Origin: Megaustenia siamemsis
Taxonomy: Eukaryota > Mollusca > Gastropoda > Stylommatophora > Ariophantidae
Direction of reading: 5' to 3'
NCBI GenBank assembly: GCA_032433765.1
Contig: JAVIAB010000092.1
Location: 34,510,034-34,574,033 of the forward strand
Length of the DNA stretch: 64,000 nt
The position numbers were made by a program, and so were the translations under genes. The notes beneath the pieces were generated by a model, which saw nothing but the letters and a program-made list of their open reading frames with translations, searched no databases and had not been told where the DNA came from. The first letter of the stretch is position 1, and each line of letters starts with the position of its first letter. This document shows positions 34,836 through 46,269 of this stretch, piece after piece.

Positions 34836-35448
34836 TAACCACGTATTAAAACTTTCCTCTTCTCATGATGTGACAGAAAAATGTTAATTGTTGCTTTCTG
34901 ATGATTCTTAGGAGCTCCCTTTTTTGTGTTGGCCTCTTTGAGAGTTTCCTCGTTAGTATTTTTAGCTATCCGGGGAACTTTAACAATTCTTCTGAGAAAT
35001 CCCATCTCTGTTGACTCTAATCGTCATTTCATTGTTTGTATACCGTCCATGATTCGCTTTCATAGGTCACAATTGGCTCTATATAGCACCGATGAATTTT
35101 TCCTTCTCACTTCTATTGACATAGATTTGTTGCATAAGACGTATTTAATTTTCTGAAATGCTAAATTGGGCCTCAGTAATTCTGCTTTTTATTTCTGTGG
35201 TGCATCTTCCATCTGATGTTATTATTGCGCATAAGTATTTGACGCGTTGCACTTCTTTCAGATTTGTCTTGTTTAGTTTTATGCTGCATGATGGGGATGA
35301 TTGTTTCTTCAATATGACCATTACTTCAGTTTTCTTTCTATTCAGACTGAGACTTTTCTTGTTGCTTTTTTGTAATATTATGTCTATCATTTCTTGTAGT
35401 TTATTATATGTCTTTGCTATTAAGACTGATTAAATTAATATGTTATTA
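34836..35448 (-). mobile_element. Minus-strand LINE, 5' part, unit 2
   Basis: Continuation of the element at 33258-33524. Reverse translation of 35145-35390 gives LNRKKTEVMVILKKQ and AIITSDGRCTTEIKSRI. Unit 2 and unit 3 keep Asp in ITSDGR where unit 1 has Val. Confidence 0.72.
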
Positions 35449-35534
35449 ATTAATGTCAGAATAACATTGTATTTATCTAATTTCTCCATGCTTTCATACA
35501 TATGTTAAAAGTTTTATTGATTCTTACATTGCAG

Positions 35535-35579
35535 ATAAAGAGGAATATACAGGTTTAAACAGCTCTCTATCCAAACTTA
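35535..35579 (+). CDS. Exon X1, unit 2 (phase 1-1)
   Basis: Identical in sequence and splice signals to 1774-1818. In the proposed transcript it follows X5 of unit 1 (32152-32197) and precedes X2 at 36201, completing the folded domain between the mucin blocks of units 1 and 2. Confidence 0.55.
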
Positions 35580-36200
35580 GTAAGTGGTTTTTTTTTAAAT
35601 TTCAATTTGTAATATTACTGTAATCTTAACACTCAAAATTGCGTTTATTTTACACACAGAGACTATGCCGTATAAATTTTAAACTATTACTAGTCGTTGT
35701 CATCTTTTATTTCTCAATAGTATTACGTGATTAAACTTGCGTTGTTTAAAAGCTTAAAAAATATGTATTTAATATTTAGTCTTTTTTTAATGATTGCATT
35801 CACCTTATGTTCAATATATTAACACTTAAATTACCAAAAACACATAATTAAATATTGCATTATAATGTCAGTGTGCTACACGTAGAAAAATATAAACAAG
35901 TATTTTGTTTTCATGTGTACGTGTTCCAGTTCTCTAATAAATAAATAAGAGCGTCACCTAAATCAATATATCTCCTGGAGCAGTAAATGTGAAATAAATA
36001 AAGGTGATTTTTGTAATACCTGTAATGTCATGCAGCCAGGTTTTAGATGTTGACAATTAAGTGTGATATTTGAAATGTGTAAACTTTAAAGAAAAAAAGG
36101 AACATTAAAGAAAACAAAGCAACTAATGGATTAAACTTTACAAATACCAGTATTCTCCACAATTATAATTTATTACTATGCATTCAATTTATTGACACAG
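35580..36200 (+). other. Intron X1-X2, unit 2
   Basis: Counterpart of 1819-2440. Nothing recognised. Confidence 0.5.
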
Positions 36201-36331
36201 GAAATACAACCATATATATAACCAAGAAATTTCAGAACGGTTCAAGGGAAGTATTAGTAACCTTCACACCAAATGGGACTAAAACTGATAATAACATATT
36301 TCCAAAGGATAGCACATACTATCGCGCGGAA
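36201..36331 (+). CDS. Exon X2, unit 2 (phase 1-0)
   Basis: Same 131 bp as at 2441-2571, with acceptor gacacag and donor gtaagt. The 43 encoded residues and three sequons are unchanged from unit 1, so this domain half has not diverged between modules. Confidence 0.68.
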
Positions 36332-37640
36332 GTAAGTATTCATTTTTTTCAAAATGTTAAATGTATAATCGTTGCTTATCATAAGAATTTACTGTAATGC
36401 TCATGGAGCCATTTAGTACGATCTTGAAATTCACTATTATGTTTGCAGTACCTTATATACAAAGCATACAAGCAATTGCTTTATTTGATTACATCCACCT
36501 TGCATGCATTTCACTAGGGATTTGCACAATGACATGGTAACAAATCTGAGCTATGGAATTGGCATATTCGTATTTAAGAAAATGTTAAAGATCAAATTAG
36601 CTGCTGCTGTAGTCCTGCCACGTGCTTTCTCTTAGAATTATTCTATAGTTTCTTCGCTATAACAATCTTATGGAATATGAACAAGTAAACCATATATTAA
36701 TTGAGCAGTCACCACAAGAAGCACATCTTGAAGTAGATCAATAGTAACAAATTAAAAGACAAAAATATCAAAGGACAATTTAATCTAGAATTCAGCAAAT
36801 GAAGTGAATATAGGCGAACTATGAAATATTCACAACACACTGCAATGTTGATATCAGCTGAATTAAGTGATCGATTTAAGGAAACTGAAAAAAAAGCATG
36901 GATCTCAGACATCATTTGGAGACATCTAAAATAGACGTGAAGCCACGCTAGCCTTGTTAAATGAGTTAGGTAAAATCCTAGGCAAAGCAGCATATAAAGA
37001 CCTTGATAATAAGTTAAAAACTCAGCAAGATGTGATAAAAGCACACATATCGATAACCTGGCATTTGAAGCAGAAATAGCATCCAGAACTGGAAACAGGT
37101 ATTATATTATATATACATAAATAACTAACAGGCTCCTTCACACCAAACGACGGACATGTTCTGCGTAAAGATGACACCTTATTATAGTTCGGTCCGAAAT
37201 TTGTGCCAATAGAGTTTATTAACTATCTCGGAAACTGTTTTATGAATTTCAGTAATTATTTTTCATTAAATCTTATTTTTTCATCGACCTTAAGTCCGAT
37301 TTTTTCCCCTACTGTCATGCGTTTAGAAAATATTTTTATTTCTTTGAGGTATATAAAAATATGATTTTCTTGGTTGTCATAATGTTTAGAAGTATACAAT
37401 ACATACATTTGTTGTAATCAGATCATCGTTTAAAAGAAGCAACTTGTTTCACGTGTTCTCCGCACAATCTTAGCACCATCTCGCACGTACTGAACCGTAA
37501 ATTGTAAGTCGCGCCATTGAGAAATTTATTTTGTCATTTCCGATTTCTTGTTAAATAGGTTCAGAGGCGTATTTTGACAAGCTATTTATTATTAATGTAT
37601 ATTCTCTTATATGTGATAATGTGTATGCTATAGTGAAGTG
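36332..37640 (+). other. Intron X2-X3 first part, unit 2
   Basis: Counterpart of 2572-3870 with isolated substitutions (for example GATCTTGAAATT near 36421 against GATCGTGAAATT). No exon seen. Confidence 0.4.
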
Positions 37641-38330
37641 ACTACTTGCTTTTTAAAATCATGAAGTGTTTAAAGTGTAAATTCATCACTATGCAAAAGA
37701 TAAATGTTTTATTGTACAGACACTTTTGCAAGGGATCTAAAAGAGGTCGGTTATATTACGATATTAAAATAAAACAGAAAAAAACAACAAGAACAGCTCT
37801 AAATATAGATAGAAAGTCTTTAAATGGATGGTTAGGACAGAACTTTGAATCTGCAGAGGCGACGGTCAAGCAAGGGAGAAAAATGAAAGTTGATGTTTTT
37901 GACAAAGATGTTATTAGACGTGAGATTTTGAACATTTTTGAATCGAATCAGCTTGTTACACTGCGCAAACTTAAAGTTCGACTGCAATTAGAATATTATA
38001 CTGAACTATCAAAAACGACTCTGTGGAAGATCGTAAGAGGCGTTGGTTTAACTTTTCCGAAATCTACTAGTGGTAGAACTATTGTTTTTTTTTAAAACCA
38101 CACTTGATTACTGTCCGAAGCAAATAATTGAGGCAGATCAGTGAGCGACGAATGGAAGGCTAAGATATAGTGAATTTGGATGAAACATGGATCAATGCTC
38201 TTCATACATATGAAAAAGAATGGCAATCAGTTGACAGAGAAAATAAAAGAAGCATTCCAAGCAGCAAAGGACAACGCAATATATTAGTACATGCTGGTAG
38301 TATAAAGAATGGACTTCTTAATATATTTAC
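37641..38330 (+). mobile_element. Mariner/IS630-like relic, N-terminal half only, unit 2
   Basis: The first 149 codons (37646-38095) are open here because one A is absent near 37783 compared with unit 1. They include CKGSKRGRLYYDIK and SKTTLWKIVRGVGL. The NLDETW block is at 38170-38190. Everything after 38322 is gone: the sequence jumps to what is 6071 in unit 1, removing the second and third catalytic blocks. A few bases (atattta) at the junction match neither side. Confidence 0.75.
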
Positions 38331-38446
38331 AATATTATTAAAATGTTGCAATTTTGTTGTAGATACTTAAATCGCTGCTTCACTATTTTGTATCCCCTTT
38401 GTGATATTTTATTTTCTACTTCCATACCATAAATTTTCTTTTACAG

Positions 38447-38543
38447 AAATTCCCAACAGGAAGTGATATTAGAACAGATACGGTATCTACTATGCGCTTA
38501 CTAGTAAATAACAACGCAACAGCTTCTTATAAGTCATGCTCAG
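38447..38543 (+). CDS. Exon X3, unit 2 (phase 0-1)
   Basis: Identical to 6188-6284, including the terminal YKSCS and the non-consensus gtagaa donor. The 1.5-kb deletion upstream ends about 115 bp before its acceptor, leaving the pyrimidine-rich tract intact. Confidence 0.65.
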
Positions 38544-39180
38544 GTAGAAATATGCCGTATTGTTCAATTTTTGTGGTTAATAAATAACGGTGGCTTGTTA
38601 AATGTGGCTGGTTATTCTATATTGTGGTCTTAAATATAAAAAAATAACTACATACACAGGTTCCACACTAAAAATAATAGCATTTACGTAACGATAGAAG
38701 TCCATATTATGCGAAAGTATCTAACATGGTGTCTATTACTAGGGATTATAATGTAAGATAATGTATGTGATGTAGAGTAGAAATGTTAAACATATAAAGA
38801 AGATATCTTAGTCATGTTCACACAATTATTTATAAAGCTGAAAAAAATGTATGTAGTAAGAACCTTAACATATCGCTCTTGAAATGGTAAATGAATCAAG
38901 CAGAAAGTTTGAGTCTTCCCACTAAAAGACCTCAGATGTGAAGTTTTGACATTAATTACCTTAGCTATTAACGCATTGTAAAAGATATAAATGAAAATAA
39001 CAGAAATGATTGCTTTTATGTCTATTATAAAGTGACATTTGATGTACGTCTACAAGAAAATGTTTGTTTTATTTGACATTAGTAAATAAAACTAAAATTC
39101 TCATTTGTCTAGTAAAAAATATTCTATTAACAGAGCCAACAAGAAGGTGGCAGACAAAAAATTACGGAATTAATTTACAT
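38544..39180 (+). other. Intron X3-mucin first part, unit 2
   Basis: Counterpart of 6285-6923, including the possible relic mucin acceptor near 39131. Confidence 0.4.
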
Positions 39181-39182
39181 TT

Positions 39183-39292
39183 CGAAAAAAAAAGAAAGAA
39201 AGAAGAAAGAAAGAAAAAAAAGAAGAAAGAAAGAAGGAAAGAAAGAAAAAAAGAAAGGAAGAAAAAAAGAAAGAAAGAAAGAAAGAAAGAAT

Positions 39293-39323
<31 letters not shown>

Positions 39324-39503
39324 AAATGAAAGAAAAAAGGAAAGAAAGAAAGAAAAAAGAAAGAAAGAAAGAATGAGAGAAAGAAAGAAAGAAAGAAAGA
39401 AAAAAAGAAAAAAAGAAAAAAGAAAAATGAAAGAAAGAAAAAAAGGAAAGAAAGAAAGAAAGAAAAAAAAGAAAGAAAGAAAGAAAGAAAAAAGAAAAAA
39501 AAA
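39183..39503 (+). repeat. (GAAA)n polypurine tract, unit 2
   Basis: Same tract as 6924-7258, but shorter and rearranged internally, as expected for a fast-mutating repeat. Confidence 0.9.
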
Positions 39504-39589
39504 CATGACAGAAATCTTACGGACTGCAAGATAATAAGCTATGCTATATTTTTTAAATTAGAAAAAACAGATATTGAAGGAGCATAAAT

Positions 39590-40675
39590 ATTTATTCATT
39601 GAGTGCCATCACCGCATCGAAGGTTGGCTACTATGGACGCCAGTCCGATCTGTCTCTTGCTTAGATGGTGCAGGTTGTCATATGCTGTCTTAACCATCTT
39701 TTGATGTTACTCGTCCTCGCTAGTTTTGGTCTGCCTCTGCCTCCATTATCCTGTATTTTCCCTTCTAATATTACATTTACTAGGCTTTTGTGTCTTTTAA
39801 CGTGCCCCAAAAAGTGTAATTTTCTTGTTCTAATTGTGTTTAGCAGTTCTTTTCTAATTTTTGGTTGTTTAAAAACGTCATCATTTATTCTCTTTTCTTT
39901 CTATCCAATTTTGCCAATTCTTAAATAAATCCTGGGAGTCGCGGTGGTTAGTAAACTGAACTACAAGAGCTAGGGTTCTATCCAAACAGACGGCTTCCGG
40001 GTTCACCCAGCCTTAAATGGATACAGGATTTTTTTTTCTGGGAAAGTAAAGCGGCGCGGGCGTAGTACCGACCACATTACCCCAAAAATTATGTGCTGAA
40101 GGTCTGTAAAATATATGGTCACTAACACCATATTCCCTATACGCCACTTGGCGCGACGGGGGTGCTTTACTATTTTACTTTCATAAATCCACATTTCAAA
40201 AGCTTTAATTTTCTGTTCTGTTTTCTTGTCTAATGTCCATATATCTGCACCACACAGGATTATTGAGACATTTTTAACATTCTTAGTTTTAGCCCTTTAG
40301 TTATTTGTTTTGATGTTAGTATACTTTTCATGGCATTAAAATTTCTTTTTGCCATTCCTATTCTTTTGTTTATTTTAGTTTTACATTTTCGATCACTGGT
40401 TATAGTATGTCCAAGATAGTTATAGCTCTGAACTGTATCCAGGTCTATTCCTTCAACTTTATATTCACTTGTAGGTTTTGAGTATTATCCTTGCTAATGA
40501 TCATAGTTTTAGTCTTTTTGGTACTCATATCTAATCCATATTTTTTGCTTATCATGTTTATTTCATTAAATAATTGTTGTAGAATGTTAGGATTTTCTGC
40601 TAGTATTACAGTATCACCAGCACAGCTTATGTAGGTTATTGATTATTCTCTAGCATAAGTATATCTCTATATTAT
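39590..40675 (-). mobile_element. LINE relic split by a SINE, unit 2
   Basis: Counterpart of 7345-8430, with the same YAGD-type mutation of the catalytic box and the same SINE interruption. Confidence 0.78.
39933..40182 (+). mobile_element. tRNA-derived SINE in the LINE, unit 2
   Basis: Flanked by ATAAATCC at 39925-39932 and 40183-40190, the same site as in unit 1, so the insertion predates the module duplication. Confidence 0.75.
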
Positions 40676-40807
40676 TTCTTTTCTAAAAACCTAATTCTAA
40701 TGATTGTATACCTTCTAGAACATGTTTTTTTTTTTTTTTTTTTTTGCCTTTCGTAAAAATAGTTAGGTAAAACTCCTTTCTGTTTAATAAAAACATTTTG
40801 TTCACAG

Positions 40808-43354
40808 AACCAACAGCAACCCCAAGCACAATAACGCCAGGTTCAACAACCTCAAGCACATCAACAACCCCAAGCCCATCAACTACCCCAAGTTCAACAA
40901 CATCAAGCACATCAACAACCTCAGGTTCAACAACCCCAAGCCCATCAACTACCCCAAGTTCAACAACCTCAAGCACATCAACAACACCAGGTTCAACAAC
41001 CTCAAGCTCATCAACAACAACAAGTTCAACAACCTCAAGCTCCTCAACAACAGCAGGTGCAACAACATCAAGCACGTCAACAACACCAGGTTCAACAACA
41101 CTAATCACGTCAACAACACCAGAATCAACAACATCAAGCACATCAACAACACCAGGATCAACAACTCCAGGATCAACAACTTCAGGCACATCAACAACCC
41201 CAGGTTCAACAACATCAAGCGTATCAACAACACCAGGTTCGACAACCCGAAGCACATCAACAAGTTCAACAACCTCAAGCTCCTCAACAACAACGCTATC
41301 AACAACCCCAAGCACATCAACAACACCAGGATCAACAACCTCAAGCACATCAACAATCTCAGGTTCAACAACCTCTAGCACATCAACAACACCAGGATCA
41401 ACAACAAGCACATCAACAACACAAGGTTCAACAACCTCAAGCTCATCAACAACACCAGGATCAATAACCTCAAGCACAGCAACAACACCAGGTTCATCAA
41501 CTTCAAGCACATCAACAACAGCAGGTTCAACAACTTCAAGCACAGCAACAACACCCGGTTCAACAACCTCAAGCACAGCAATAACTCCGGGTTCAACAAC
41601 CTCAAGCTCATCAACAACCCCAGGTTCAACAACCTTAAGAACAGCAACAACGTCAGGTTCAACAACCTCAAGCACAGCAATAACTCCGGGTTCAACAACC
41701 TCAAGCTCATCAACAACACCAGGTTCAACAACCCTAAGAACAGCAACAACACCAGGATTAACAACCTCAAGCACAGCAACAACACCAGGTTCAACAACCT
41801 CAAGCACATCAATAACACAAGGATCAACAACCTCAAGCACATCAACAACACCAGGTTCAACAACCTCAAGCACAGCAACAACACCAAGTTCAACAACCTC
41901 AAGCACATCAACAACCCCAGGTTCAACAACCACAATCACATCAACAACCCCAGGTTCAATAACCACAAGCACATCAACAACACCAGGATCAACAACCTCA
42001 AGCACATCAACAACACAAGGATCAACAACCTCTAGCTCAACAACAACACTAGGTTCAACAACCTCAAGCACAGCAACAACCCCAGGTTCAACAACCACAA
42101 TCACATCAACAACACCAGGATCAACAACCTCAAGCAAAGCAAATACACCATTTTTAACAACCTCAAGCACATCAACAACATCGGGTTCATCAACCTCAAG
42201 CACTTCAACAACACCAGGATCAACAACCTCAAGCACATCAACAATCTCAGGTTCAACAACCACTAGCGCATCAACAACACCAGGATCAACAACCTCAATC
42301 ACATCAACAACACCAGGATCAACAACGTCAAGCTCATCAACAACCTCAGGTTCAACAACCCCAAGCACATCAACAATCTCAGGTTCAACAACCTCTAGCA
42401 CATCAATAACACCAGGATCAACAACATCAAGCACATCAATAACACAAGGTTCAACAACCTCAAGCTCATCAACAACACCAGGATCAATAACCTCAAGCAC
42501 AGCAAAAACACCAGGTTCAACAACCTCAAGCACATCAACAACACCAGGTTTAACAACCTCAAGCACAGCAACAACACCCGGTTTAACAACCTCAAGCACA
42601 GCAACAACCTCAAGCACGTCAACAACATCAGGATCAACAACATCAAGCACATCAACAACAATAGGATCAACAACCTCAAGCTCATCAACAACACCAGGAT
42701 CAATAACCTCAAGCACAGCGACAACACCAGGTTCAACAACCTCAAGCACATCAACAACACCAGCTTTAACAACCTCAAGCACAGCAACAACACCCGGTTT
42801 AACAACCTCAAGCACAGCAACAACACTAGGTTCAACAACCTCAATCACATCAACAACACCAGGATCAACAACCTCAAGATCATCAACAACCTCAGGTTCA
42901 ACAACCCCAAGCACATCAACAATCTCAGGTTCAACAACCTCTAGCACATCAACAACACCAGGTTTAACAACCTCAATCACATCAACAACACCAGGTTTAA
43001 CAACCTCAAGCACAGCAACAACACCAAGATCAACAACATCACGGAGCTCAACTGAGACACCAAGCACATATGAAACCCCAAGCACACCAGAAACCCCAAG
43101 CTTTCCAGAGGCTCCAAGCTCAACTGAAGTCCCAAGCACACCAGAAACACCAAGTACACCTGAATCTCCAAGCACACCTATAACTCCAAGCTCACCTCAA
43201 GTGCCCAGTACGCCAAAAACACCCAGCACTCCACGTACTCCTAGCACAAAAACAACCCCCAGCACAACAACCCTAAGCGTAACAACCGCCCCTGGCACAT
43301 CAACAACCCTAGGAACATCATCAACCGTCAGCACATCAACAACCCCAGGCTCAG
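40808..43354 (+). CDS. Mucin exon EA, unit 2: fusion of E1-like and E2-like exons
   Basis: 2547 bp (849 codons), open throughout, phase 1-1, acceptor ttcacag and donor g|gtaata. The first part (to about 41490) matches E1 of unit 1, starting [15 protein letters not shown]. From the repeat reading [16 protein letters not shown] onward it matches E2, including the intact PSTPET tail. The switch lies in a stretch identical in both parents, around 41472-41495. The result is one long exon in place of two exons and an intron. A 33-66-bp contraction near 42080 and an added repeat near 42330 are further differences. Confidence 0.78.
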
Positions 43355-45643
43355 GTAATATTGGTAGCTTGCTTATAGTTGTTTACTCATTCAGCCCTTT
43401 GTGACTGTCACTAATGTAGTATCACATAGATAAAGAATAGGTACACAAATGTGAAGTGAGGTTGTGGATAAATTTAGGGATCATTTTTCCAAGTACTTTG
43501 TACCTACTTCAGTGTTGTTGTTTTTTTTAAATTTCTTTTCTCATGCTATGTATCGAAAAAGAGAATGAGATGTTAACTTGGGGGGCTGATTGGTCTCAAG
43601 GCAAGTCGCTGGTCCTGGGACAAAGAGTTTAAAAGTTGAAATCCCGATTTCACCAGTTTGGATTGTTGTTTGTGATTTCTCTCTGCGGCAACTACCCCTG
43701 GTCTCAGCAGCGAGGTCAGACTTTAAACGTTAATTACTCAACGACGGAAAAAGTATGAATACCTCAGAAGACTGCGTTAATTTGCCTAAACGGCGAGGGA
43801 AGCCTGTACACACACGACTGGCAGGGAAAATATGGTTTAACACGCAAAATTCAGTTCCTTGTATCTTGGGACCTCACAAGAGGTTAAAACTGACGAATGC
43901 AAAAAAGACGACAAATTAATGCCTACCTCATTTGCTTTTTCGCAATCAAGGTGAGATAATAATTTGTGGTCTTTTCCTCTTCTGTGGACCTCTGCTAAGT
44001 CTAGTTGTTCATAGAGTATATCACTTGGTATGCAGCCACTATTTTAAGTGACCAAACCACTAATCTACGTTGATGAGCAGTGTGTAGATATTCGGGAGTC
44101 CTGTGAGAGTCATGGCAATCACTTTTGTCACGTTGTCCATCCAACTGATAGCTAGAATACAGCGCAGACATTACGCATGGAATGCCTTTTGCCTTCTCTC
44201 CTGCTTTGCATAAGCTATCCATGATTCGCTGCCACACAGAAGGATACTAATGATGCAGGCATTGTAAACTACGGCCTTTGTCAGTTTGCTGTTTTGCCAA
44301 AAATAGCCTAGAAAGTCGGTCGAAGGTGGTTGCAGCTTTAGCAATGCTAGTGTCAATTTTTGTGTTTAAAGATAGTTTGTCGTTGATGATGGACCCGCGG
44401 TCGTTTATGTCGTGTAAATTGTCAAATAGGCCAGCTTGCATGTTGCGCACATACCTGCAACCCAATCGTAGGTTACAATTTGTTATTGTTGATTTCTCTT
44501 GCATGGCGGGCGTGGAATGCAACAGTCTGCTATTCGAATTTTCCCTTATCCTCATACACCAAATCGGGAAAGCAGACCTTGGCGAGACTGTAGTTGCTAG
44601 GGACTGCCCATCTTTAGAGGGCGGTAGCAATCCAGGAAGTCGATATACTTTTCCCAACGTCGAAAGCAGCCCCTGGCGTCATGCCCTGCACTCAATTTGC
44701 ATATTGACATATAGCGGTTGGCTACTGCTTCCCGTGTTGTGTTAACATCAAATGATGAAGCTGGAGTGTCCTCTCCAGGGCGTGACCTTGAGCAGCTAAA
44801 GAAAGAATTAAATTGTTACCCTTGCAACATGTTTCTTGTCTCCACGCAGCCGACAGATCTAACAGTGGAAGAACAGTCTGGTGCCAAATGCGTCCCATGA
44901 ATTGTCTGTACAACGTTTAAATCAATACTGAACCGCCATAGGGACTCTATCTCCGTATTCTCCATCAGGGTTTACTACCGAAGTCTATTGCATGAATGGG
45001 TAATCCTGCTGGACAGTAGGAATTAATAATCGGAGTCGACTTTCTCAAAGTTCCGATTTTTATACTAAAGGCTAGCATCTATTCGAGGACGAGGTTATGG
45101 CGCCACCGACTCGACGGTGACAACGGCATAGGTCATTTAATTGATTTGATAGAATTGGCTCCCCCCACGCAACTAATTCACCTCACCCTCTGTAATCAGC
45201 AATTAACGTAGTTCTGAAGTACGCTGCTTTTTATGCTCTGTTCACAGCACACCTCTGTATCTAGACGCTGGCGATATTCTGAAAATATATCTTCTCTTCC
45301 GGGTTTGTCATACAATTACTCTTTGTATTGTAAATCTTAAAAAAAGGGATGGTCGGGACAGATTTATTGTGTAACTAATTCAAGACGAATTATGTTATCT
45401 GCACTTTTCAGCGCGATATCTATTTTCAGGTGGTAGAAAATGGAATTTAAAATGTGTAAAATATGACTATAGAGAATAAAGTACGGAGTTTTAAAATGTA
45501 GTTAACATTTTTTTTTTAAATTTAATATCAATATATAAATATTTGAAAATATTTTGTGCTTAGTGTTGTTGTTCAATCAATCTGCTAAAGACAGCTTGTT
45601 AGAACACACATTTAACTTCCTAATAAGAATACTTTCTTGACAG
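43355..45643 (+). repeat. Inter-mucin intron, copy 4 (unit 2)
   Basis: Same content as 9844-12127, with the SINE from about 43577 and the minus-strand LINE relic at about 43960-44915. Its middle matches copy 1 at diagnostic sites (TGGCGTCATGCC near 44675), while its 5' part matches copies 2 and 3 (CACAAGAGGTT), so it is itself mosaic. Confidence 0.78.
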
Positions 45644-46269
45644 AAACAACTACCACATCAAGCACAACAACAACACCAGCTTTAACAACCTCAAGCACAG
45701 CAACAACACCCGGTTTAACAACCTCAAGCACAGCAACAACACTAGGTTCAACAACCTCAATCACATCAACAACACCAGGATCAACAACCTCAAGATCATC
45801 AACAACCTCAGGTTCAACAACCCCAAGCACATCAACAATCTCAGGTTCAACAACCTCTAGCACATCAACAACACCAGGTTTAACAACCTCAATCACATCA
45901 ACAACACCAGGTTTAACAACCTCAAGCACAGCAACAACACCAAGATCAACAACATCACGGAGCTCAACTGAGACACCAAGCACATATGAAACCCCAAGCA
46001 CACCAGAAACCCCAAGCTTTCCAGAGGCTCCAAGCTCAACTGAAGTCCCAAGCACACCAGAAACACCAAGTACACCTGAATCTCCAAGCACACCTATAAC
46101 TCCAAGCTCACCTCAAGTGCCCAGTACGCCAAAAACACCCAGCACTCCACGTACTCCTAGCACAAAAACAACCCCCAGCACAACAACCCTAAGCGTAACA
46201 ACCGCCCCTGGCACATCAACAACCCTAGGAACATCATCAACCGTCAGCACATCAACAACCCAGGCTCAG
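45644..46269 (+). CDS. Shortened mucin exon EB, unit 2, frameshifted at its end
   Basis: Starts like E2 (ETTTTSSTTTT), then jumps at about 45672 to the 3' part of an E2-type exon ([15 protein letters not shown]), an internal loss of about 1.4 kb of repeats. The Pro/Glu-rich tail is complete. In the last codons one C is missing near 46260 (AACCCAGGCTCAG against AACCCCAGGCTCAG), so the exon is 626 bp and its donor is reached out of frame. As a phase 1-1 exon it could be skipped without harm. A homopolymer assembly error is a live alternative. Confidence 0.6.
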
